Below are positions 6,936-13,772 of a DNA stretch of 14,076 nucleotides, in pieces; positions within the stretch are counted from its first letter, which is position 1, and each line of letters starts with the position of its first letter. The stretch covers positions 1 to 14,076 of the forward strand of contig JAHEDA010000042.1 in the NCBI GenBank assembly GCA_024641445.1, given 5' to 3'. The position numbers and the translations under genes are program-made. The notes under the pieces are model-generated. The model was not told the origin of the DNA, ran no database searches, and worked only from the letters and a program-made list of their open reading frames with translations. The DNA comes from Gammaproteobacteria bacterium. GTDB taxonomy: Bacteria > Pseudomonadota > Gammaproteobacteria > UBA6429 > Thiohalophilaceae.

Positions 6936-7352
6936 ATGGAAACAAATACACTAAGTGCGAGCCTCTATAAATCACCCTGTCCCTGTAACTCAGGGCAGAC
7001 CTATGATGCCTGTTGTGGTATTTATCATCGTGATATCGCTGCTGCAACCACGGCTGAGGCATTGATGCGTTCACGCTATACCGCCTACAGCCGCTTGGAT
7101 GAGGCCTATATACTACGCACCTGGCACCCCTCTACGCGACCACCCTCGGTGATACTCAAGGTTGCACCGGCGCCAAAATGGCTTGGCCTTGAGATATTGG
7201 GCGTAGAGGCTGGGAGTACGGATGATCGTAGTGGTACGGTTGAATTTATTGCGCGCTATAAACTCAACGGCAAGGCCAGTCGTCTGCATGAGAAGAGTCG
7301 ATTCGTGAAGGACAATGGACATTGGTATTACGTCGATGGCGAGGTCAACTGA
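6936..7352 (+). CDS. ychJ: YchJ-family protein with N-terminal SEC-C metal-binding motif
   Basis: This 138-residue protein belongs to the YchJ (UPF0225) family. It opens with a SEC-C zinc motif, CPCNSGQTYDACCG (Cys15, Cys17, Cys26, Cys27). An NTF2-like body follows with the family blocks ALMRSRYTAYSRLDEAYILRTWHPS and, near the end, SRFVKDNGHWYYVDGE. E. coli YchJ is about 152 residues and ends in a second SEC-C motif; this protein stops right after the WYYVDG block and lacks it. The biochemical role of the family is not established; SEC-C motifs elsewhere (SecA) bind zinc and help contact partners. The ribosome site before ATG 6936 is weak. It lies alone, 82 bases before the receiver-domain gene. 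Confidence 0.87.
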   Translation: METNTLSASLYKSPCPCNSGQTYDACCGIYHRDIAAATTAEALMRSRYTAYSRLDEAYILRTWHPSTRPPSVILKVAPAPKWLGLEILGVEAGSTDDRSGTVEFIARYKLNGKASRLHEKSRFVKDNGHWYYVDGEVN

Positions 7353-7434
7353 CGATTGAGCTAAAGCTACGCCATCTCAGACCGATACCTCTAGCATAAA
7401 TGAATCATTTGAACGGACCGCGGCGCTCTAGAAC

Positions 7435-7845
7435 ATGTCCACAAAAGAATACGATCTCAGCACAGGGAAGGTAATTGATACCGAGCGCCGTAAGGCCCTC
7501 ATGTTTGTTGCCGATGACAGTGATATAGAGACTATCGCAGCAGTACTGCGTCAACGACGTTATCGAATACTTGGACATACCCAGGACATCAAGGCTGCTC
7601 AGGAACTCATTCGTAAGCACAAGACAGGGATCTTTTTTCTTGATACCGATATTGCCCATGGCAAGGGTGTTGAGTTACTCACTGATATTAGGCGAAGGTT
7701 TCCTGGTTTTGATGTGGTAATGATGAGTGCTAAAGTCACCCCAGAAATGCTGGAGGAGGCCTTCCATGCTGGCGTTGGCGGTTACCTTGTCAAACCCTTA
7801 AAATCTGATGACGTGACAAAAATCATGATACGAATTGGTATCTGA
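7435..7845 (+). CDS. Single-domain response regulator (receiver domain only)
   Basis: A 136-residue protein formed by one CheY-like receiver domain after a short N-terminal tail of about 20 residues. The functional positions can be read off: acidic pair Asp27-Asp28, phosphoacceptor Asp70 (FLDTD), Ser98 in the Thr/Ser switch position and Lys120 in the VKP motif. The spacing Ser98-Lys120 and Asp70-Gly78 equals that in CheY. It is therefore likely phosphorylatable. No output domain is present and the chain ends at the last helix, so it should act by protein-protein contact or phosphotransfer. No histidine kinase is nearby. A methyltransferase gene starts 38 bases later on the same strand, possibly co-transcribed. 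Confidence 0.88.
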   Translation: MSTKEYDLSTGKVIDTERRKALMFVADDSDIETIAAVLRQRRYRILGHTQDIKAAQELIRKHKTGIFFLDTDIAHGKGVELLTDIRRRFPGFDVVMMSAKVTPEMLEEAFHAGVGGYLVKPLKSDDVTKIMIRIGI

Positions 7846-7883
7846 GGCATGGCCCATTCTGAACGACTACAAGGCCACATCGA

Positions 7884-8531
7884 GTGACATGTTGTTGCCC
7901 ACATGATGTCTCGGCCAATCGACTCTTTTCAGCAGTAGCCCACCGGTACCGCAAGCGATTTATCAGGCGTGGTCTTGAAAAATCACAACAGCAGCTGTTA
8001 AGTGGTCTGCGTCAGACTGGCTATAAAAATGCCACCATTTTAGAAATTGGTAGTGGCGTTGGTCATTTGCATCAAACTTTGCTGGAGCTGGGGGCGTCGA
8101 CAGCCGTTGGAATCGACCTTGCTGATAAGATGATTATAGAGGCGCGAGACTGGTCTACGCAACGTGGCCTAGATACTCGTGCGAATTATCTACAAGGCGA
8201 TTTCTTGATGATGGATGCATCAATTCTCTCGGCGGACCTCGTTATGCTTGATAAGGTCGTGTGTTGTTACCCTGATGCAGAAGCCCTCGTCAGGCGTTCG
8301 CTTGTAAAGACAAATCGGATCTACGCACTGACCTATCCACGGAATCGCTGGTATGTCCGGTTTGGCGTTGTAATAGGCGGATTGCTGATGCGGCTGGTAG
8401 GCTCTGCATTCAGACCTTATTTTCACAACCCTGTCCAGATCGAGGCATGGATACTGAGTCATGGTTTTATCAAGGTCTATGAAGCAACGACACCAGTTTG
8501 GTTGTCGCAAGTCTATTCCAAGACAATGTAG
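7884..8531 (+). CDS. Class I SAM-dependent methyltransferase of unknown substrate
   Basis: 215 residues from GTG 7884, the only possible start after the in-frame stop at 7860-7862; AAGG at 7871-7874 is a reasonable ribosome site. The SAM loop LEIGSGVGHL (53-62) and the acidic Asp78 at the end of strand 2 mark a class I Rossmann methyltransferase. A Cys-rich start (Cys3-5), a basic RYRKRFIRRG stretch and KVVCCYPDAE (124-133) match a family of small bacterial methyltransferases often annotated as Mg-protoporphyrin-methyltransferase-like. I recall this family only by pattern. A hydrophobic stretch (about 158-173) may sit at the membrane or in the fold. The substrate is unknown. The gene ends 8 bases before the convergent membrane-protein gene. 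Confidence 0.8.
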   Translation: MTCCCPHDVSANRLFSAVAHRYRKRFIRRGLEKSQQQLLSGLRQTGYKNATILEIGSGVGHLHQTLLELGASTAVGIDLADKMIIEARDWSTQRGLDTRANYLQGDFLMMDASILSADLVMLDKVVCCYPDAEALVRRSLVKTNRIYALTYPRNRWYVRFGVVIGGLLMRLVGSAFRPYFHNPVQIEAWILSHGFIKVYEATTPVWLSQVYSKTM

Positions 8532-8539
8532 TGTTTGTG

Positions 8540-9766
8540 TTACACCTCAATCGCCCGAATTGATCGAATGAGTGCCTGTAGTTTTTCGATTTTTGTAGCG
8601 CCAAAATTTTCCATAATTTTCTTTTTTCCCTTTATATACTCAAAGGTCTCCTGTGCGAGAGCTATGTCTTGCTGATGTAGTGCAACCTGAATGAGCAAAG
8701 TATAGGCCTGACCAATATATTCTGACTCAGGGAAAGCAGTGTGGAAGCTTACAAGTAACTTCCGTGTGGATTGATAATCGTTTTGTTCGATAGCAAGCTT
8801 GCAGAGCTGCATAACCTGATAGGCACTTTCAGGTTTGAAGTCAGGCCATTTTCCCATTGCCGTAATGCACACATGTAACGCTACGGGGAGTCGCTGCATG
8901 GTTATTAGACGTTCGATGTAAGTCTTTGCAAGATGTTGCGGCAAGTGTGTTTTTTCCCATGGCAAGGTGTGATCAAAAAACCACGCAAAGGCAAGGATTG
9001 GCTCAGGGGTCTTGTCGATGAAGTCGATAAGCAGCTTATACCCGTCGAGCTCTCTGCGTGAGTAGGCGCGTTGAAGTACCGTATTATAGAGTTCCAATCT
9101 TGCCTTCTCCTGATCCGCAAGGTTATGCTCTGGTGTGAAATCAGCAACCATGCCTAATTCATCGCGATGCTTATAAAAACTCAGGCCAACTAAACGAAAG
9201 GTAAGCTGTATAGAATACAGTGCAGTGAATGCAAGCAGGCTGGCAATGGTGGTGTTCTTGGCTAAAAAGTGAACTAATGATATTTGACTCAAAATCAACA
9301 GGGTTAGTGCCGCATAGGTCATTTCCATACGCTGAATCGTTTTGAGTATTTTGAATGGGTTGAGGCTCGAAAAAAGCCCATGTTCAATTCCCAGTATGCC
9401 GATCATCGCGGGCAATGTAATCAGGATAAGACTATCCCAGAGCAGACCCATCGAATAATTAACGTTCTCATAAATCAACACACCAATACCAAAATATATC
9501 CCACATGCCGTCAGTAGTTTTATGTGACGTAGGTCGCTCAATGGCGTCATGATCTCGGGGCCGACCTCTGGCGTTCCTGGCCTGCCATGTAGACTATGGT
9601 CGAGTATTGCGAAGGCATATTTTGAAAATGACAAGACAGATATCCCCAGTCCAGCTGCACCCAGGATGGCGAAACCAAAATTAAAGAGTACCGGGGCAAC
9701 GAAGAACCATGTAATGAATAAGACAAATAGTGGGTTAAATCGTAATGGATAAAGTAATTCGATCAT
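8540..9766 (-). CDS. Membrane protein of unknown function with helical-repeat C-terminal domain
   Basis: I do not recognise this 408-residue protein. The N-terminal half has about six hydrophobic segments (about 12-28, 30-48, 83-100, 108-128, 151-170 and 173-197). The loop at 55-80 contains HSLHGRPGTPEVGPE, rich in Gly and Pro and likely conserved in homologues. The region from about 215 to 405 is soluble and predominantly helical, with periodic Ala/Leu/Tyr spacing that suggests TPR-like or similar repeats (for example 253-380). This layout suggests a membrane-anchored scaffold. AAGAG about 10 bases before its ATG may serve as ribosome site. It is divergent from the GNAT-nitrilase gene across 132 bases and could share control with it. 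It is intact and long, so it is surely a real gene, but no function is proposed. Confidence 0.85.
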   Translation of the reverse strand: MIELLYPLRFNPLFVLFITWFFVAPVLFNFGFAILGAAGLGISVLSFSKYAFAILDHSLHGRPGTPEVGPEIMTPLSDLRHIKLLTACGIYFGIGVLIYENVNYSMGLLWDSLILITLPAMIGILGIEHGLFSSLNPFKILKTIQRMEMTYAALTLLILSQISLVHFLAKNTTIASLLAFTALYSIQLTFRLVGLSFYKHRDELGMVADFTPEHNLADQEKARLELYNTVLQRAYSRRELDGYKLLIDFIDKTPEPILAFAWFFDHTLPWEKTHLPQHLAKTYIERLITMQRLPVALHVCITAMGKWPDFKPESAYQVMQLCKLAIEQNDYQSTRKLLVSFHTAFPESEYIGQAYTLLIQVALHQQDIALAQETFEYIKGKKKIMENFGATKIEKLQALIRSIRAIEV

Positions 9767-9814
9767 ATTGTGGCTCTTATGTCAAAGATTTCAGCTATTG
9801 CATGGATATTAGTG

Positions 9815-9832
9815 TGTAAATTCAAATTTACA
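9815..9832. promoter_or_regulatory. TGTAAA-N6-TTTACA palindrome, TyrR/PhhR-box-like operator
   Basis: The 18 bases TGTAAATTCAAATTTACA form 8-base arms around a 2-base centre. They match exactly the known strong TyrR/PhhR box (TGTAAA-N6-TTTACA). The site ends 7 bases upstream of the -35 of the rightward promoter (centre near -51) and may overlap the leftward -35. The pattern is AT-rich, and the actual binding protein is inference. Confidence 0.45.
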
Positions 9833-9839
9833 ATCCGGT

Positions 9840-9868
9840 TTGTCATTAGAGATGTATTTTTATACAAT
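9840..9868 (+). promoter_or_regulatory. Sigma70-type promoter of the GNAT-nitrilase gene
   Basis: TTGTCA (9840-9845, 5 of 6) and TACAAT (9863-9868, 5 of 6) are separated by exactly 17 bases. Transcription would begin near 9875, leaving a leader of about 24 bases before ATG 9899. A 14-base palindrome, TGTAT-TTTT-ATACA (9853-9866), overlaps the -10. Confidence 0.6.
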
Positions 9869-9898
9869 AGATGCTAACTGTATACATGGAATAGATGC

Positions 9899-11479
9899 AT
9901 GCCAAATAAATCATCTGCAACACTCAATAACCCCAAGAGCAGGCTCACCGTACGAAATGCCACGATAAAGGATGTATCGGCCATCGCTGGCCTCACCTCG
10001 CGTGTCTACGCGAATACAGGGATGCAAGGACATAACGAAGGGGCGCTGACGGGGCAGATTAATAATTTTCCTGCCGGTCAATTTGTAGTGTTAGTAGATG
10101 AAAAGGTTGTCGGATTTTGCAGTACCTTTCGCATTGCTGAAAGACATGCCCTCAAGGCACATACCTGGGTGGAGATCACTGGCAACGGCTATGCCTCTCG
10201 ACACGACCCGGATGGTGATTGGCTGTATGGGTTGGAGGTATGTGTCGACCCGGATTTTAGAGGGTATCGATTGGGGCAGCGCCTGTACAACGAGCGCAAA
10301 AAATTGTGCCAATCACTTGGGCTGAAGGGTATTGTTTTTGGTGGACGTTTACCAACGCTTGCAAAGCGGATAAATCGTTTCAAGAGTGTAGAGGAGTACG
10401 TTGAGCAGATTAAGTCAAAACGCCTGCGGGATCCTGTCCTCTCATTCCAATTACACAATGGTTTTGAGTTGATTGGAATCATTAAAAACTACCTCGAGAC
10501 TGACAGAGAGTCTTTGGGGTATGGCATGCATCTTATATGGCGTAACCCAAAAGTTGCGGGGACAGCTGAAGCAGGTACCGCGAAGAAATATGGCGGACGC
10601 CTTCCTGATACCGTACGTATCGGTACGGTTCAATACATGCAGCGTCGCGTCAAATCGTTTGATGAATTTATTGAGATCGTTAAGTATTTTGTCACTGTCG
10701 TGGCGGATTATAAGGGTGATTTTGTAGTTTTTCCCGAATTATTTACACTACAGCTGCTCTCAATCGAAGATCAGGAGCATAAGCCCGCCGAGGCCATTGA
10801 GGCGTTGACGAAATACACTCCGCTCCTTAAAGAGGCGCTGCGCGATATGGCATTGCGACACAATATCAATATCATTGGTGGTTCGCACCCAACTCGTATG
10901 GAAAATGGCCGTGTAGAGAATATCTGTTACGTATTCCTGCGCGATGGGCGCATACACGAGCAACCTAAGATACACCCGACCCCCAACGAGGTTTATTGGT
11001 GGAATATTGAAGGAGGCAGCGTACTCAATGCTATTGAGACCGATTGTGGGCCGATTGGTGTCTTGATCTGTTATGACTCCGAATTTCCCGAGCTGGGTCG
11101 TCACCTCGCTGACCAAGGTGTGCAGATCCTGTTCGTACCATTCTGCACAGATGAGCGACAGAGCTATCTGCGTGTGCGCTACTGTTGTCAGGCGCGCGCG
11201 GTAGAGAACCAGTTCTATGTGGTTATGTCAGGGAACGTTGGCAATCTACCGAATGTAGCAAATATGGATATTCAATACGCACAGAGTTGTATCCTTACAC
11301 CGTGTGATTTTCCCTTCGCGCGTGATGGTATAGCGGCTGATACAACCCCCAATGTAGAGACCGTTGCCATCGCTGACTTGCGCCCCGACAGTCTGATGTT
11401 GGCGCGCAATAATGGGACGGTCCAAAACATGAAGGATCGACGACACGACCTGTATCAGGTCAAGTGGCGTGGTAAGTAA
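9899..11479 (+). CDS. GNAT acetyltransferase-nitrilase (carbon-nitrogen hydrolase) fusion protein
   Basis: This is a two-domain enzyme of 526 residues. Residues about 16-215 form a GNAT (RimI-like) domain, with LEVCVDPDFRGYRLG (112-126) as the acetyl-CoA-binding strand and loop. Residues about 238-520 form a nitrilase-superfamily amidohydrolase. Its catalytic triad is visible: Glu280 in VFPELF, Lys357 in PKIHPTP, and the nucleophile Cys391 in LICYDSEFPE. This domain order matches the known nitrilase-superfamily branch fused to a RimI-like domain (B. subtilis YhcX is an example). The natural substrate of that branch is not settled; one idea is linked acylation and amide hydrolysis of a metabolite. 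The gene stands alone with its own promoter and ends 9 bases before the convergent rlmKL stop. Confidence 0.92.
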   Translation: MPNKSSATLNNPKSRLTVRNATIKDVSAIAGLTSRVYANTGMQGHNEGALTGQINNFPAGQFVVLVDEKVVGFCSTFRIAERHALKAHTWVEITGNGYASRHDPDGDWLYGLEVCVDPDFRGYRLGQRLYNERKKLCQSLGLKGIVFGGRLPTLAKRINRFKSVEEYVEQIKSKRLRDPVLSFQLHNGFELIGIIKNYLETDRESLGYGMHLIWRNPKVAGTAEAGTAKKYGGRLPDTVRIGTVQYMQRRVKSFDEFIEIVKYFVTVVADYKGDFVVFPELFTLQLLSIEDQEHKPAEAIEALTKYTPLLKEALRDMALRHNINIIGGSHPTRMENGRVENICYVFLRDGRIHEQPKIHPTPNEVYWWNIEGGSVLNAIETDCGPIGVLICYDSEFPELGRHLADQGVQILFVPFCTDERQSYLRVRYCCQARAVENQFYVVMSGNVGNLPNVANMDIQYAQSCILTPCDFPFARDGIAADTTPNVETVAIADLRPDSLMLARNNGTVQNMKDRRHDLYQVKWRGK

Positions 11480-11488
11480 TCTCTACAC

Positions 11489-13654
11489 TCAGCCTGCCTT
11501 TAGAATAAAGCACTGATGAATCTTCGGATTGCTTGCAAAATCTTTGGGTATAGTCTTGGCTGTTATGTCTTCGACCTCAAAACCAGAGAGTGATTCTGTG
11601 TCGATTCGAAATTTACGCAGATTGGTCGAGAAGATTAACTCTCCCTCGGCGGTGAGCAGCCGCAACACGTCGTGTAGCAATGCTACGTGATCGCGCTGCA
11701 CATCAAAGGTATCCTGCATGCGTTTCGAGGTCGAAAAACTTGGAGGGTCTAAAAAGATCAGGCCATAGCGTGTGCGCTCTCGGCTGGCCTGTCTCAGCCA
11801 TTGCAGACAGTCCGCCTGAATGAACTGATTTCTCGAGTTACCTAGACCATTCAATTCCATATTTCGTTCTGCCCACGCCAGATAGGTGTTTGACATATCG
11901 ACGGTCGTGGTGGTGAGCGCACCACCGCGGGCAGCATAGGCCGTTGCAGTCCCGGTGTAGGCAAAGAGATTGAGAAAATCGCGTCCCTGAGCCTGTTGCC
12001 CCACTAACTGCCGGGTCAGGCGGTGGTCGAGAAACAGTCCTGTATCTAGGTAATCTTCAAAATTGACCCAAAACTTCAGACCATTTTCCTGAATCTCGTG
12101 GAAGTGTTGTTGGGTGGCGAGTTTTTCATATTGGGCAGAACCCTTCTGTCGCTTGCGTACCTTATAGAAGAGTTGATCATCCTGTAATGCCAGGACTTCC
12201 TTGATGACGCCGAGGGCCTCTCGTAGACGAAAACGTGCCTTCTCGCTATCAATGGATTTGGGGGCCTCGTATTCCTGTACATGGGCCCAGATACGATCCG
12301 CTTGATAGAGGTCGATGGCCAAGGAATACTCAGGCATATCGGCATCGTAGAGTCGATAACATGAAATGCCCTGTTGGCGGGCCCACCGTCCAAGGTGTTT
12401 GAGATTCTTCTTCAATCGGTTGGCGAGCATGCCAGCCCCATCGGAACGGGCCTCAACGGGGAGCGCACGTGGGGCGTGTTGGGTGGATGAAAAACTTTCG
12501 GGTTGCACATCAATGTGCAATAGCTTGCACTCAATTGGCCCATTGAAGAGGGTGTGTTTGCGACTCACCCGTAGACCCAGGTGTTGTGCCAGTGGGGGAT
12601 TGCCGGTGAAGATGGCGGCACGCCAGCCCTGAAATGTCGATTTTAGGGTGGCGCCGAGCTGGGCATAGAGTGCCGGTAACTCAGAGTCTTCACCCAAACG
12701 TTCACCATATGGTGGATTGACAATGACCAATCCGGTTTCCCCCTCACGACAGGCAGGCAGATCATCGATGGCGCGCTTCTCGAAATGGACCTGCCCCTGC
12801 AAACCCGCACGCTCCAGGTTGGCGAGGGCACTGCGAATTGCAGCTGGGTGGTGGTCATAGCCCCGAATGGCAGGGATACATGCCAGGCCTGTAGCTCGTC
12901 GCTCTTTCGCCTCACTCTCAAGGGTGTCCCAAAGCTCCGGGTTGTGTTGACGCCAGCCCGTAAAGCCCCAGTATGTCCTTAATAAGCCCGGGGCGATGTC
13001 GCCCGCGATGAGGGCGGCTTCAATCGGTAAGGTACCTGAACCGCACATAGGATCAACCAGTCCACCGCCTTGACTCGCAATCTCGGGCCAGCCCGCCCGA
13101 AGTAACAGGGTTGCGGCCAATGTCTCCTTTAAAGGGGCCGCAGCCCCCTCTGTGCGATAGCCTCGGCGATGAAGTGATTCCCCTGACAGATCGAGGCTAA
13201 TCGTGGCCTCGTCCTTGTAGAGATGCACATTGATACGCAGATTGGGCCGATCGGTATCAATCGATGGGCGTTCTCCGGTCTGGTCACGGAATTGATCAAC
13301 AATGGCATCCTTTACCTTGAGTGCGGCAAAGTGATTGTGGGTGATGGCAGAGTTTGAGACATGGCAGTCCACGGCAAAGGTCGCGCTGCAATCTAAATGT
13401 TCTGACCAGTTGATACCCTGGACCCCGGCATAAAGGGCCTCGGCGCTATCGGCCATAAAAGACGCCAGGGGTAGAAAAACGCGGTTGGCGACCCGAGACC
13501 ATAGGCATACACGGTAAGCCTCCCTGATGGGTCCGCTAAAGTGCACCCCGCCACGAGTTTCACGTACCCCGTTGAGACCTAGTCCTTTTAACTCATCGGC
13601 TAATAGGCTCTCGATATTCCGGGCGGCATTGGCAAAGAAGGTGTGTTGAGTCAT
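11489..13654 (-). CDS. rlmL: Bifunctional 23S rRNA methyltransferase RlmKL (m2G2445 / m7G2069)
   Basis: RlmKL methylates two 23S rRNA guanines during assembly of the large ribosomal subunit: N2 of G2445 (RlmL part) and N7 of G2069 (RlmK part). The 721 residues compare with about 702 in E. coli. An N-terminal THUMP region (about 45-155) is followed by the RlmL catalytic domain, with DPMCGSGT (201-208) and NPPYGERLG (313-321). After a linker (about 385-405) comes the RlmK domain, with LNLFAYTGTAT (561-571) and LDPPSFS (635-641). All expected motifs are intact. No clear Shine-Dalgarno sequence precedes ATG 13652-13654. The gene is divergent from the EF-P-like gene, so both neighbours serve the ribosome. 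Confidence 0.96.
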   Translation of the reverse strand: MTQHTFFANAARNIESLLADELKGLGLNGVRETRGGVHFSGPIREAYRVCLWSRVANRVFLPLASFMADSAEALYAGVQGINWSEHLDCSATFAVDCHVSNSAITHNHFAALKVKDAIVDQFRDQTGERPSIDTDRPNLRINVHLYKDEATISLDLSGESLHRRGYRTEGAAAPLKETLAATLLLRAGWPEIASQGGGLVDPMCGSGTLPIEAALIAGDIAPGLLRTYWGFTGWRQHNPELWDTLESEAKERRATGLACIPAIRGYDHHPAAIRSALANLERAGLQGQVHFEKRAIDDLPACREGETGLVIVNPPYGERLGEDSELPALYAQLGATLKSTFQGWRAAIFTGNPPLAQHLGLRVSRKHTLFNGPIECKLLHIDVQPESFSSTQHAPRALPVEARSDGAGMLANRLKKNLKHLGRWARQQGISCYRLYDADMPEYSLAIDLYQADRIWAHVQEYEAPKSIDSEKARFRLREALGVIKEVLALQDDQLFYKVRKRQKGSAQYEKLATQQHFHEIQENGLKFWVNFEDYLDTGLFLDHRLTRQLVGQQAQGRDFLNLFAYTGTATAYAARGGALTTTTVDMSNTYLAWAERNMELNGLGNSRNQFIQADCLQWLRQASRERTRYGLIFLDPPSFSTSKRMQDTFDVQRDHVALLHDVLRLLTAEGELIFSTNLRKFRIDTESLSGFEVEDITAKTIPKDFASNPKIHQCFILKAG

Positions 13655-13668
13655 GAGGTAGGCCGATG

Positions 13669-13698
13669 ATGACAGCCGAGTATTTTACCCCGTAGGAT
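13669..13698 (+). promoter_or_regulatory. Candidate promoter for the EF-P-like gene
   Basis: ATGACA (13669-13674, 5 of 6 to the -35) and TAGGAT (13693-13698, 4 of 6 to the -10) are 18 bases apart. The leader of about 68 bases would hold an inverted repeat, CGCCGA (13704-13709) with TCGGCG (13730-13735). The match is modest. Confidence 0.28.
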
Positions 13699-13760
13699 GA
13701 TGGCGCCGACAGGGATTTCTCTCTAAGATTCGGCGTTGCAAATTTCCCCACGACCTGCAA

Positions 13761-13767
13761 GAGGAGG
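13761..13767 (+). promoter_or_regulatory. Strong ribosome binding site of the EF-P-like gene
   Basis: GAGGAGG lies 5 bases before ATG 13773. It is one of the best Shine-Dalgarno matches in the window and fixes this start, suggesting high translation. Confidence 0.75.
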
Positions 13768-13772
13768 AACCG

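Noticed and set aside
9853..9866. LexA (SOS) box at the GNAT-nitrilase promoter
   Set aside because: The TGT-N8-ACA core is present, but the outer C and G of CTGT-N8-ACAG are absent and nothing in the gene suggests DNA repair.
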